DNA of 48,186 nt, from positions 1 to 48,186 of the forward strand of contig JAUVAX010000016.1 of assembly GCA_030591685.1 (NCBI GenBank), written 5' to 3'. The notes below the pieces were generated by a model, which worked only from the letters and a program-made list of their open reading frames with translations, did no database searches and was not told the origin of the DNA. This document shows, in pieces, positions 25,302-33,651 of this stretch. Position 1 is the first letter of the stretch. Every line of letters starts with the position of its first letter. The translations under genes were made by a program, and so were the position numbers. This stretch comes from Pseudobdellovibrionaceae bacterium. GTDB lineage: Bacteria; Bdellovibrionota; Bdellovibrionia; Bdellovibrionales; UBA1609.

Positions 25302-25894
25302 TTAAAATTGGTCAGGCAAAAAATAATTTAAAAATTATTATTCAAGATGGTATGCCCATGTGCTCGGAGTATGACCCTGAGAAGGAATCCCAGCGATGGG
25401 CGAGCCGACAAAATGTTAAAAGTTACGAGGCTATAATATTTATAGGTGCTGGGAGTGGATATAAAATAGCTGAAGTGGCAAGTCTTAATGTGAGTGCTAA
25501 AATAGTTGTTATTGAGCCCAGCATGAGAACGATTACTTTAATTAAATCTATTCACGGAGCAAGAGTCGAGGGGGTAAATTTTGTAAATGCCTCAACATCA
25601 GAGTGTGTCTTTTCAAATAGTGAGGTTCAGTCAGCTCTGATGTTAAAATACAAAGTGATGAATTTGTTGTATTCGCATATGTCTAATGGGATTAAGGATC
25701 ATGAAGAACTCTATAATGATCTACTTGGTCGAACACAAGTTGGATTAAGAAAAATCCTCTCCCTCAGGTCAGTTAGAGACATAAACTTAAACTTATCAAT
25801 TAGCAGTGAGCTTTTAAGTATAAAACATTATAAGCACACTTCAAGTACAAGCATGAATAATAAAATTCAACTTTTAAATGAGCTAATTAAATGA
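25298..25894 (+). CDS. Maf-like N-terminal domain protein (flagellin glycosylation)
   Basis: The product has 198 residues from a TTG with GGAGA seven bases upstream. The N-terminal 90 residues match the N-terminal part of the motility-associated factor (Maf) family: YDPEKESQRWA, then a Rossmann-like FIGAGSGYKIAEVA and KIVVIEPSMRT. Maf proteins transfer nonulosonic acids to flagellin. The central DUF115 catalytic domain (about 300 further residues) is absent, so this is a stand-alone or shortened form. The frame is intact and both ends overlap neighbours, so it does not look like a decayed gene. Confidence 0.55.
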   Translation: MIKIGQAKNNLKIIIQDGMPMCSEYDPEKESQRWASRQNVKSYEAIIFIGAGSGYKIAEVASLNVSAKIVVIEPSMRTITLIKSIHGARVEGVNFVNASTSECVFSNSEVQSALMLKYKVMNLLYSHMSNGIKDHEELYNDLLGRTQVGLRKILSLRSVRDINLNLSISSELLSIKHYKHTSSTSMNNKIQLLNELIK

Positions 25895-27378
25895 ATATTA
25901 TCGATGGCGAAAAAAGTAAAAAAAGAATTTTAGTCATAGCACTTTTAAGAATTGGAGATAATATAGCCTTGTCTCCAGCCTTGGATTGCCTTAAAAAAAA
26001 ATATAATGATAGTGAAATTGACATAATTATAAATGAAAACTTCAAATCTATGTCAGATATGCTCCCATTTATTAATTCAGTACATACGTTTCCAAGAAAA
26101 GAGCTGCAACATTTAATCTCAAACCCCGATTCGAGTTTTTTTGAAAGCATAGATGTGCTAACAAAATTCATTGATACTATAAATTTAAAAGGTGAATATG
26201 ATGTCATATATAATTTCACACACAATAAGCTCTCGGCATGCGTGACAGGACTAGTTCAATCGAGAGCCATCATTGGTATGTCGACTGATTTACGCGGAAA
26301 TTATAAAATTAAAGATCCATGGATGAACTATTTAAATGAAACGCCCGAAATGGACAATGGCTCGATCTTCCACTACAGCGATATTTATGCTAGCTCAGTA
26401 TTAGAAACAAAAAGTAAGTCCTTTAACTTAGTTGAATCTAAAACAGCGAGGGACAGGGCTTTTGATTTGATAGATCATAAAGAATATGTTGTGTTTCAGC
26501 CACTTTCTAGTGACAAAAAGAAAAATGTTAATATATCAGTAGCAGCTAATTTTTTAAAGAACTACTCAAAATCAACTGACTCTTTAACTGTATATTTGTT
26601 GGGGGCTCCGTTTGAGCAAGAGGCATTGCAAAAATTAGTGGAGTGCTCTGGTGCTCATAAAGGCTGTGTAAAAATAATTATATGCGATTTGCAGGAGGCT
26701 TTTAGTATTATTAAAAAAGCCAGCCTTGTTATTTCAGTAGACACTTCAATAAAGCATATGGCCTGTGCTGCGGGGGTAAAAGTCATTGAGTTAAGTTTAG
26801 GCTCTAGCTGTGTAGAGAAGACAGGTGCCTACTCCATGGGTAGCATTATATTGCGACCCACGGTGGAGTGCTTCCCGTGTGATCATAGACTAGAGTGCAC
26901 TCAATTAGAGTACCTATGCCAGCAGCAAATAGGCACTGACCTCATATTGAGAGTCACTCAGTCCGTATTAATAAACACAGAGCCACTAACAAAAATTGCT
27001 GAAGATTTTTTTGGTAAAAGTGAAATAATAGTGGCAGAGCGATCTCGTGTTGGATTTTGGTATGCTCGACCTGTTGAGCCAACAATGAATTATAAACATA
27101 TTTTAAATTTTATTAAAAAATATGCCATTCAGTTTTACCTCAACGGGTATTCAGAAGTCGTAGTGCCTCCATATATGAGTTGGACTCAGGATTTAAGTTT
27201 AGATTTAAATCATATTGTTACTAAAAAATGTGAAAATAAGATACGTGACCTGCTTTTAAGAGAACAAGAGGGTACTCTTAGTGAACATAGCATCGTTGAA
27301 AAAATATATTATAAATTTATAGAGTTGTTACTAACTCATCATTATAGGAGAAGCGATGAAGCCTTACAAATCAGATAA
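25891..27378 (+). CDS. Glycosyltransferase family 9 (heptosyltransferase-like)
   Basis: GT9 enzymes transfer heptose from ADP-heptose, usually to lipopolysaccharide but in some bacteria to proteins. The N-terminal domain begins LVIALLRIGDNIALSPALDCL (about 14-33), with the family's RxGD. The donor-binding part has VISVDTSIKHMACAAGVKVI (about 281-300). A Cys cluster CFPCDHRLEC...C (C327, C330, C336, C343) is the metal-site pattern of heptosyltransferases. The 495 residues exceed the usual 350, with about 130 extra at the C-terminus. It overlaps the Maf-like gene (ATGA). Confidence 0.82.
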   Translation: MNIIDGEKSKKRILVIALLRIGDNIALSPALDCLKKKYNDSEIDIIINENFKSMSDMLPFINSVHTFPRKELQHLISNPDSSFFESIDVLTKFIDTINLKGEYDVIYNFTHNKLSACVTGLVQSRAIIGMSTDLRGNYKIKDPWMNYLNETPEMDNGSIFHYSDIYASSVLETKSKSFNLVESKTARDRAFDLIDHKEYVVFQPLSSDKKKNVNISVAANFLKNYSKSTDSLTVYLLGAPFEQEALQKLVECSGAHKGCVKIIICDLQEAFSIIKKASLVISVDTSIKHMACAAGVKVIELSLGSSCVEKTGAYSMGSIILRPTVECFPCDHRLECTQLEYLCQQQIGTDLILRVTQSVLINTEPLTKIAEDFFGKSEIIVAERSRVGFWYARPVEPTMNYKHILNFIKKYAIQFYLNGYSEVVVPPYMSWTQDLSLDLNHIVTKKCENKIRDLLLREQEGTLSEHSIVEKIYYKFIELLLTHHYRRSDEALQIR

Positions 27379-27532
27379 ATGTTTAAAAAAAGTGTTACGC
27401 ACTTTAGATGAGACAGCGAGGAGACTTGTTAATGCGCGAGGATACACGAATGAGGTCCAAAACGTAAAACTCTTAGAGGAGCTATTAAAGGAGCAACTTA
27501 TTAATGAAAATTCTCGTACTACAACTCGCTAG
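27356..27532 (+). CDS. Small 58-residue protein between two glycosyltransferase genes
   Basis: ATG 27356 has AGGAG (27346-27350) five bases upstream. The frame ends at TAG 27530-27532 and overlaps the end of the first glycosyltransferase (27378) and the start of the second (27504), each in a different frame. The product is basic and helical (KCLKKVLRTLDETARRLVNA, then KLLEELLKEQLINEN). No family is recognised. A frame that fits exactly into the gap between two overlapping genes, with a good ribosome binding site, is likely translated. The ribosome binding site of the second glycosyltransferase (AAGGAG near 27488) lies inside it, so it could couple their translation. Confidence 0.6.
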   Translation: MKPYKSDKCLKKVLRTLDETARRLVNARGYTNEVQNVKLLEELLKEQLINENSRTTTR

Positions 27533-28976
27533 ATACGGCGATGTTCTTCAATCACTACCGTCGTTAAATGCACTTAAAAGGCTGAACCCCTCAGCTGAAA
27601 TTCACTTACTTGTTCGTGAGCGATTTAAAGAGGTGGCAGAGCTGTGTAGTACCGTCGATGTTATGCATACTGTGCCCACGGCAAAAATTATTGACCCAAT
27701 ACTTAGAGACATAGAAGGTGGTGAAAACGGCTCAATGGATATTCTCTTGGAGTTCGTAGACCAACTAAAACAACAGGGTTTTACTAAAATTGTAAATTTA
27801 AGTTTCTCGCCGTTTTCTAGCTATTTAGTTCGTGCAATAAGTGTGGGTGAGCCTGAGGTGTCCGGGTATACTCGCTATGAGGATGGGTTTTTATCAATAC
27901 CAGACGATATGAGTGCTTACTTTTATGCTCAAGTCGGCGTGGGCCGATGCAATAGAATCCACATGACAGATATTTTTTCAACTCTAATGGGTGTTGATGT
28001 ATTGCCTGAGGACTTTCGTGTAGATTTAGACCTTGCAGCATCAGGGTGTCAAGCCCCTCTTGCTCCCCATGTTATTTTACATATAGGAGCCAGTGAGGTT
28101 GAAAAATCCTTTAGTGTATTTAAGTGGAAACAGCTCCTTAGAAAATTTGTTAAATCTAACCCTGAGATAAACTACTATATGGTAGGGTCAAAAAGTGAAG
28201 TTCAAAAATCTATAGATATATTAGATGGTGAGGACTTTAGTAACACATATAATATTGTGGGTCAGACAACCTTTAAGCAAGCGTTTACAATTGCCAGAGA
28301 GGCTCGTGCAATTGTTGGTGCCGATAGTGTTTTTATGCATATAGGGTCACTACTAAATATCCCATGTATTAACTTTTCATTTGGCCCTGTTAATTTGTGG
28401 GAGACAGGGCCTTTAAGTAACGGCAGTCGTATACTTTATTCTGATTCTGAAGAGGGCATACCTTCTGATCTCGTTTCTTCAGAGTTGAACTCCCTACTCA
28501 ATGGTGAAGAGGGCAGTACTGAGGTTTATAGGCGAAAAGATAATGGAACGTGCCGATATATTGCACCTAAAAGATGTGACGTGGGTGAGTTTGAGTGGAA
28601 GCTCATACAGTCTCTCTATATAGGTGGGGATTTTCCCGAGATCAATAGCAGCACTGTAAACCATGCATTAATAAGATGTATGGAGGTGACAGATTTAGCT
28701 ATGGAAAGAATTCAATTACGTATTGATGGACAATCCTTAGATCATGGCACTGATGTCGTTTTTGAACAAATTGACCCATTGTTGCTAGCGATTGGTAAAA
28801 TGTCTCCCGTATTGACGCCATTATTAAATTGGTTTGAAACTGAGCGAATTCGTATAGGCCCTGGGACATTAAATACAGTACTCAGTGAGACTCTAGAGGT
28901 ATTCACTCGTTTTAAGATGGTGCTTTCAGCAATTTTAATTAATCAAGAACAATCAACCTATGAGGTTAACCCATAA
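27504..28976 (+). CDS. Glycosyltransferase family 9 (heptosyltransferase-like), second copy
   Basis: The product has 490 residues. The N-terminal domain starts MKILVLQLARYGDVLQSLPS, the GT9 N-terminal motif (RxGD). The donor side has IVGADSVFMHIGSLLNIPCI (about 271-290). The classic four-Cys cluster of the first copy is not present, and only two Cys (TCRYIAPKRC) remain. The last 120 residues are a helical extension not typical of lipopolysaccharide enzymes. The ATG follows AAGGAG. The two copies share the family fold but are clearly diverged, so they probably act on different acceptors or sequential steps. Confidence 0.8.
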   Translation: MKILVLQLARYGDVLQSLPSLNALKRLNPSAEIHLLVRERFKEVAELCSTVDVMHTVPTAKIIDPILRDIEGGENGSMDILLEFVDQLKQQGFTKIVNLSFSPFSSYLVRAISVGEPEVSGYTRYEDGFLSIPDDMSAYFYAQVGVGRCNRIHMTDIFSTLMGVDVLPEDFRVDLDLAASGCQAPLAPHVILHIGASEVEKSFSVFKWKQLLRKFVKSNPEINYYMVGSKSEVQKSIDILDGEDFSNTYNIVGQTTFKQAFTIAREARAIVGADSVFMHIGSLLNIPCINFSFGPVNLWETGPLSNGSRILYSDSEEGIPSDLVSSELNSLLNGEEGSTEVYRRKDNGTCRYIAPKRCDVGEFEWKLIQSLYIGGDFPEINSSTVNHALIRCMEVTDLAMERIQLRIDGQSLDHGTDVVFEQIDPLLLAIGKMSPVLTPLLNWFETERIRIGPGTLNTVLSETLEVFTRFKMVLSAILINQEQSTYEVNP

Positions 28977-28988
28977 AAGGATCAGGTC

Positions 28989-29612
28989 ATGGAAACAGTA
29001 AAGCTAAGTAAATTAGAAATAGAGAATCAATACCCTCGTTGTGGATCGCTGGCTGAGGTGATTACCCGAGTTGAGGCCAAATTATGGGATGATCTCAAGG
29101 TTATATATCAAATAAAGCTAAATGATGTATGGCTTACAGCAATAGATGAGGAGAAAATAGCTGTAACAAATCTTAATGAGGTTTCTGATCTAACAATTCG
29201 CGCTAAGCCGTTAAATGCATTAGTTTCAGAAAATTTGACCGCTGTGATTACTTGGATTTCAAATGCACGCATAGCACTAGATAAATCCGTTGAGCACATA
29301 GATCAAAAAGATTATAAGAGCTTTAGCACAGTACTTGTCCCTGTTTTTGATGGTTGTAAGTGGTTCTCAGAGAGCTTGCTTTTGCTTCAGGAGCCCATTA
29401 AAAAAATATCCTGTGAGGTTGCTGATCCGCCGCAATGGGCTGTGCTTCAAATAGAGCTCACAAAAATAATTCAAAAGATGGTTCCGGGATATCAGGATAA
29501 AAACTATCAATTACTTTCAGATTTAATTAGCTTTGAACTTATGGTTATTTTTGAAAAATGGCTTGAGCTTTTGACTCAGCAGGATAAACTAATCAAGAAA
29601 GTCTACTCATAA
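28989..29612 (+). CDS. Hypothetical protein in glycosylation cluster
   Basis: The product has 207 residues with no signal peptide or membrane segment. It begins 12 bases after the second GT9 gene, with AAAGGATCAGG upstream. The N-terminal 75 residues look beta-rich, and the rest (about 78-207) is helical. No family is recognised. Co-transcription with the glycosyltransferases is likely. Its stop codon lies in arm 1 of the three-armed hairpin described at 29603. Confidence 0.55.
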   Translation: METVKLSKLEIENQYPRCGSLAEVITRVEAKLWDDLKVIYQIKLNDVWLTAIDEEKIAVTNLNEVSDLTIRAKPLNALVSENLTAVITWISNARIALDKSVEHIDQKDYKSFSTVLVPVFDGCKWFSESLLLLQEPIKKISCEVADPPQWAVLQIELTKIIQKMVPGYQDKNYQLLSDLISFELMVIFEKWLELLTQQDKLIKKVYS

Positions 29613-29654
29613 AGTACCGCTTATGAGTAGTTCGAATCAACTACTTATAGGGGG
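29603..29654 (+). promoter_or_regulatory. Three-armed alternative hairpin over the histidine kinase ribosome binding site
   Basis: Arm 1 CTACTCATAA (29603-29612, containing the upstream stop codon), arm 2 TTATGAGTAG (29621-29630) and arm 3 CTACTTATAG (29641-29650). Arms 1 and 2 pair perfectly over 10 bp. Arms 2 and 3 pair over 10 bp with two G-U, or 12 bp with the flanking TT/AA. Arm 3 runs into AGGGGG (29649-29654), the ribosome binding site of the next gene. The two structures exclude each other. Confidence 0.5.
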
Positions 29655-29659
29655 TCTGT

Positions 29660-31633
29660 ATTAAAGAAATTAAAAGCCCTTTTATTTTAGTTGCAGGGTC
29701 GGTGCCCAGTGTTTTTGAAACCCCAGAATTTCAAAATTACATCGTAGTGGCTGTTACCACAATAGATGAATTAAAAAACTTTGTAGTTAATGATTTGTGC
29801 CAGGTTGTCATCGTAGATTTTAATACATTTAAATGCGATGAGAACGAGGCTCTTGGGCTATGCAAAACACTGAACCCTAAGGCTACACGAATAGTTTCAA
29901 AAGAAACAAAAGATGCAGCTGATATCGCCGATGCAGTTAACAAATATAAAGTATTTAAATACATAAATTCAACTGATGATAAAAATATAGGTAAGTACAT
30001 TTATGAAGTCAGTGATCAGTTTTTCAACTTCAAGGGGCAACAAATACAATTAGCAGATGTTAAAAAACAAAACCTGCTTCTTGAAGAAATGACAATGAGT
30101 TTAGAGAAAACAATTGACGATAGGACTCATGATCTAGAAAAAGCCAAAAAAGCTGTAGAAGAGCATGTCCAAACCATAAGGGGGATTAATAAGTTTCTTT
30201 TGGACCTGTCAAGCCTGGTGTCTGTAGAAGAAATCTTACTAGTTTTAAAAAATGAATTTAAGAAATTTCATAAAATTTTACCACCTATATTAGCGATTCA
30301 AGCAACGAATGATACTCCGAAGTTGATTTATTTTAATGGTGGAAATATTCACACTCATATAATATCAAAATTATGGCCAGACGTTATTGATATTCGAAAA
30401 AATAATATATTAGACCAAGAGTTTCTTGCAAATGAGCTAGGACGACCCCTTGGCCCTGTATTGAGTGTGCCATTAAACAGTGAGCATGGTAATTATGTGT
30501 TATTTATTGAATCCACCTTGAATGAAGACGAGATGCAGTCATTATTTGCTTTTTTAGGAGATCGGCTGAAGGCTGTAACTATGACTCTAGAGCGGATCGT
30601 ACTGGATCAAGAGATTAGGTCGGCATCTTATATGTGGGAGGCAACGTTTGATGGCATTGAGGCTCCAATTGCTATCATTGACAAAAGTTTTCAAGTCTTA
30701 AGAGGTAACAGGTACTTTTCGGCAGACAAAAAAATATGTTATCGCTCACTTGGGGGAGAAAATAAGGTTTGCAAAGGGTGTCCCGTAAACGAGCCCAGCT
30801 CTCTGGCTGTTAAATCTGCAAAAATTTCGTTAAATCAGCGGACTTATTTTGTGCACTCATACCCCATCTCAGAGGCTGGTGATGCTTCTGAGCACTTTGT
30901 AAATCATTACGTAGACACCACAAGGTCTGAAAAATTAGCGGGCCAGATCATACAAAATGAAAAAATGTCAGCGGTGGGGCATTTGGCCGATCACATTGCA
31001 CACGAATTAAACAACCCCTTAACCGGAATAAGGTCTTTATCTCAGGTTCTTATTGGTGAAGTGAGCGAAGAGGGGACCTTAAAGTCTGACTTAATTGAGG
31101 TCGAGAAGGCCTCTATGCGTTGCCAACGAATAATAAATAACCTTTTAGACTTTTCAAAAGGAAGCGAGCCATCAAGCCACCAGAGTATATCAATAAGCGA
31201 AGTTATAAATAAGACCTTACCATTTTTAAAGGCTGTGACCGGCTACTTTGAGCAAGAAATTGATTTAATCGATGATGATACAGTATTTATGGACTCTCAG
31301 CTGCTACAGCAGGTTGTATTTAATTTAATTAACAACGCCTGCCAGTCCATGGGCGAAAAAGGTAAGTTAGTCATTCAAACTAAAAAATATAGTAGAGACT
31401 CTGACGTATGGATTGAGTTGTCAGTTAAAGATACGGGTTCTGGTATATCAGGTGATAATTTAAAAAAAGTATTTGCCCCTTTTTACACGACAAAAAAAGA
31501 GGGCGAGGGCACGGGCCTTGGCCTCAGTGTTTGCAAAAGCATTATCGAAAAGTATGGTGGTATTATTGATGTTAAAAGTCGTCTAGGTGTGGGGTCGACA
31601 TTTTACGTTCACTTAAAAAGTGAAGAGCAGTAG
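29660..31633 (+). CDS. Sensor histidine kinase with pseudo-receiver N-terminus
   Basis: The chosen start is ATT 29660: AGGGGG lies five bases before it, and the added residues (KEIKSPFILVAGSVPSVF) supply the first strand of a receiver domain. The first standard codon is GTG 29702, which cuts that strand. Counting from ATT: receiver-like domain about 8-125, with the strand-3 Asp (VVIVDFN) but without the acidic pair; coiled coil about 130-170; a GAF-like stretch about 175-310; a PAS-type part with CYRSLGG...CKGCP about 350-370; HisKA with phosphorylated His in HIAHELNNPL (about H448); then the ATPase domain with NLINNACQ, DTGSGIS and GEGTGLGLSV. It is a cytoplasmic sensor. Its partner is probably the next gene. 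Confidence 0.85.
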   Translation: MKEIKSPFILVAGSVPSVFETPEFQNYIVVAVTTIDELKNFVVNDLCQVVIVDFNTFKCDENEALGLCKTLNPKATRIVSKETKDAADIADAVNKYKVFKYINSTDDKNIGKYIYEVSDQFFNFKGQQIQLADVKKQNLLLEEMTMSLEKTIDDRTHDLEKAKKAVEEHVQTIRGINKFLLDLSSLVSVEEILLVLKNEFKKFHKILPPILAIQATNDTPKLIYFNGGNIHTHIISKLWPDVIDIRKNNILDQEFLANELGRPLGPVLSVPLNSEHGNYVLFIESTLNEDEMQSLFAFLGDRLKAVTMTLERIVLDQEIRSASYMWEATFDGIEAPIAIIDKSFQVLRGNRYFSADKKICYRSLGGENKVCKGCPVNEPSSLAVKSAKISLNQRTYFVHSYPISEAGDASEHFVNHYVDTTRSEKLAGQIIQNEKMSAVGHLADHIAHELNNPLTGIRSLSQVLIGEVSEEGTLKSDLIEVEKASMRCQRIINNLLDFSKGSEPSSHQSISISEVINKTLPFLKAVTGYFEQEIDLIDDDTVFMDSQLLQQVVFNLINNACQSMGEKGKLVIQTKKYSRDSDVWIELSVKDTGSGISGDNLKKVFAPFYTTKKEGEGTGLGLSVCKSIIEKYGGIIDVKSRLGVGSTFYVHLKSEEQ

Positions 31634-31770
31634 TTTCGAGGTGTAAATATTAAGTCCCACAGAGCTTGTTTTTATTATCCAAAAATTAAACATTACATGA
31701 GATTTAAAGTGCGAAGACTTAACTTACACTCACGCCTAGACCATGGTCGAATAGAGTAAAGGTTTTATTT

Positions 31771-31818
31771 ATGACTAATTTAGTGTTCGATGAAAATCTA
31801 ATAAAAAATATAGCTTGA
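31771..31818 (+). CDS. Possible 15-residue leader peptide
   Basis: An ATG with AAAGG upstream opens a 15-codon frame (MTNLVFDENLIKNIA) whose TGA stop (31816-31818) lies inside the terminator hairpin 31811-31829. This is the arrangement of an attenuator. The peptide has no run of one amino acid. Confidence 0.2.
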   Translation: MTNLVFDENLIKNIA

Positions 31819-31838
31819 GTGCTAAGCTACTTTTTTTT
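31811..31838 (+). terminator. Intrinsic terminator or attenuator before the response regulator gene
   Basis: Stem TAGCTT / AAGCTA (6 bp) with a seven-base loop, then C and eight T residues. It lies only 14 bases before the ATG at 31853, so transcripts reaching that gene must pass it unless they start within those few bases. Confidence 0.6.
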
Positions 31839-31852
31839 ACTATGTATGGGGT

Positions 31853-32209
31853 ATGAATGTACTGGTTGTTGATGATGAATCTATTGTGCGGTTGGCATTA
31901 AAAAGAGCCTTAGTTAACCTTGGAGATACTGTTTTCGAGGCAGCTAACGGCGAAGAGGCCATTGAGATTTGGGGTGCTTCAAGCATTGACCTGGTTTTTT
32001 TAGATGTATTGATGCCACGGTTGACTGGGCCTCAGGTTTTAGAGGAAATCGGTGAGCATAGTGCCAAGGTAGTGTTAATATCTGCCTATACAGGAGAGTA
32101 TAACATGCAGCGGGCAAAAAATTTAGGAGCCAATTTATTTATTGCTAAGCCCTTTGCTGATATTTTTGAGGTCGTAAATCAAGGTAGGGGGTTAGTCATT
32201 GGGAAATAA
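31853..32209 (+). CDS. Single-domain response regulator (CheY-like)
   Basis: A 118-residue receiver domain alone. It shows the acidic pair in VLVVDDES (D7, D8), the phosphorylated D51 in LVFLDVLMP, the switch Ser/Thr in LISAYTGE and the conserved Lys in IAKPF. With no output domain it must act by protein contact, as CheY does, or as a phosphate relay. It follows the histidine kinase at 29660 and overlaps the PilZ-like gene at 32199, which suggests it links sensing to that protein. The start at 31853 has GGGG immediately upstream. Confidence 0.9.
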   Translation: MNVLVVDDESIVRLALKRALVNLGDTVFEAANGEEAIEIWGASSIDLVFLDVLMPRLTGPQVLEEIGEHSAKVVLISAYTGEYNMQRAKNLGANLFIAKPFADIFEVVNQGRGLVIGK

Positions 32210-32606
32210 TAATGATGAAGTTATTGTAAAAAAAATCAAACCCTACCCTATATTGGTGAAGATGGAGGCCAACATGGCAGCCTTCCATGCTAATATTGTC
32301 AAACTTACGGAGGTAGGCTTTTTGGTTGAACTGTGTGATATTTTTGTACGCGTTAATGATCAATATGATGTGAGCTTTGAGCTCCCGGTCATGGGCAAAT
32401 ATGTCATCGCTCAAACTAAGATTGTGAAGACTTATGATCGGCTTGAAAAGCCCGTTGCACCCCCTGTCACGGCGAATGGAGAGCTGGCTACGGGTAAGAA
32501 TTCTCAGACTGTAAGAATTGCAGAGTTTCACTTTAAAAGGCTTCCTGCAGAGCAATTAAGTAGAATAAAAAAATTTTTGGTAGCAATTAATCAGGTGTCA
32601 CGTTAA
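32199..32606 (+). CDS. PilZ-like domain protein
   Basis: The product has 135 residues from TTG 32199, with AGGGGG seven bases upstream, overlapping the response regulator by 11 bases. The pattern HANIVKLTEVGFLVEL (about 28-43), followed by YDVSFELPVMGKYVIAQ and a final FHFKRLPAEQLSRIKKFL, is like PilZ domains: a beta-barrel with G-F/L-x-V-E after the second strand, and a C-terminal helix. The RxxxR motif that binds cyclic di-GMP is not clearly present, so it may be a non-binding PilZ. Confidence 0.5.
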   Translation: MGNNNDEVIVKKIKPYPILVKMEANMAAFHANIVKLTEVGFLVELCDIFVRVNDQYDVSFELPVMGKYVIAQTKIVKTYDRLEKPVAPPVTANGELATGKNSQTVRIAEFHFKRLPAEQLSRIKKFLVAINQVSR

Positions 32607-32614
32607 AAGCCCTT

Positions 32615-33166
32615 ATGCGTATAATATCTGGGTCCTTAGGGGGACGAAAATTAAAAAATTTCAAATCTAAGCATATACGGCCCACGACGGACAGGGTAAA
32701 GGAAAGTGTTTTTAATAAGCTCACCCCCTATATTTTAGACGCTCAAGTTTTAGATTTATTTTCAGGCACTGGAAACTTGGCAATAGAGTCCTACTCAAGA
32801 GGTGCTAAAAGAGTTGTTGCTGTGGAAAATTCAAAAAAATCGCTGGAAATCATTAATGACAATTTGAGGGAGTTGAAAATTTCAAATGGAATTAAGCTGA
32901 TCCCTAAAGAAGTCCTTTCGTTCTTAAAAACCTATGAAGGTGAGCCCTTTGATATTGTACTTATAGACCCCCCGTTTACAAAAAAAATGGCTCACGAGAC
33001 GATGATTCAGGTTTCTAAATCAAAAATATTAAATCCTGGTGGTATTATTATGATAGAGTCTAGCTCACATGAGCAAATGGATGAGAGCTACGAGGGATTA
33101 GATTTGTGGGAAAGAAAATCCTACGGGGATAAAAATGTGAGTTTCTTTACAAAAGGCAACGAATGA
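32615..33166 (+). CDS. rsmD: 16S rRNA (guanine-966-N2) methyltransferase
   Basis: This SAM-dependent enzyme methylates G966 of 16S rRNA. Its 183 residues are typical. It begins RIISGSLGGRKLKNF and has RPTTDRVKESVFNKL (about 22-36), SAM motif VLDLFSGTGNLAIES (about 45-59) and the catalytic IDPPF (about 117). The stop overlaps coaD (ATGA). The rsmD-coaD pair is very common in bacteria. Confidence 0.95.
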   Translation: MRIISGSLGGRKLKNFKSKHIRPTTDRVKESVFNKLTPYILDAQVLDLFSGTGNLAIESYSRGAKRVVAVENSKKSLEIINDNLRELKISNGIKLIPKEVLSFLKTYEGEPFDIVLIDPPFTKKMAHETMIQVSKSKILNPGGIIMIESSSHEQMDESYEGLDLWERKSYGDKNVSFFTKGNE

Positions 33167-33651
33167 AAAAAGCAGTTTATCCGGGTAGTTTTGACCCCAT
33201 AACTTATGGACATATTAATATTATTAAACGATTAAAAAATGTGTGTGACGAGCTGACTGTTCTCGTCGCCAATTCGCCTAAAAAGCCTTATTTATTTAGT
33301 TCTGAGGAGCGCCTTGAGATGGCCACTCAAAGTTTACAAGGCCTAGAAAACATAAAGGTCGACGTGTATGATGGACTAACGGTGAACTACTCTATAGAAA
33401 ATGAAATTAATTTTATAATTAGAGGTGTTCGCGGAGCTGCTGATTTAGAATATGAAATGACCATGTCCGCCATTAATAAAAAATTAGCTCCAGATATTGA
33501 AACCCTGATTGTCCCGGCGGACCCGGAGTATAGTTTTCTAGCTTCTCGATTTGTTAAAGAAATTTCTTTTTTTGGTGGGGCGTTAACGGCCTTGGTCCCT
33601 CCTTGTGTTGAAGAGGCTTTAAGTAAAAAATTTATAAAAGGAGAAAAGTAA
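33163..33651 (+). CDS. coaD: Phosphopantetheine adenylyltransferase
   Basis: This enzyme carries out the fourth step of coenzyme A synthesis, forming dephospho-CoA from 4'-phosphopantetheine and ATP. Its 162 residues include YPGSFDPITYGH (5-16, with the TxGH-type motif), RGVRGAADLEYE (about 86-97) and the C-terminal EYSFLASRFVKEISFFGG. It overlaps rsmD by four bases, and its stop overlaps the aminotransferase start. Confidence 0.96.
   Translation: MKKAVYPGSFDPITYGHINIIKRLKNVCDELTVLVANSPKKPYLFSSEERLEMATQSLQGLENIKVDVYDGLTVNYSIENEINFIIRGVRGAADLEYEMTMSAINKKLAPDIETLIVPADPEYSFLASRFVKEISFFGGALTALVPPCVEEALSKKFIKGEK

Noticed and set aside
25298-25894. Decayed Maf pseudogene
   Set aside because: The frame is intact and both ends overlap neighbouring genes with good ribosome binding sites, so it is more likely a real short protein.
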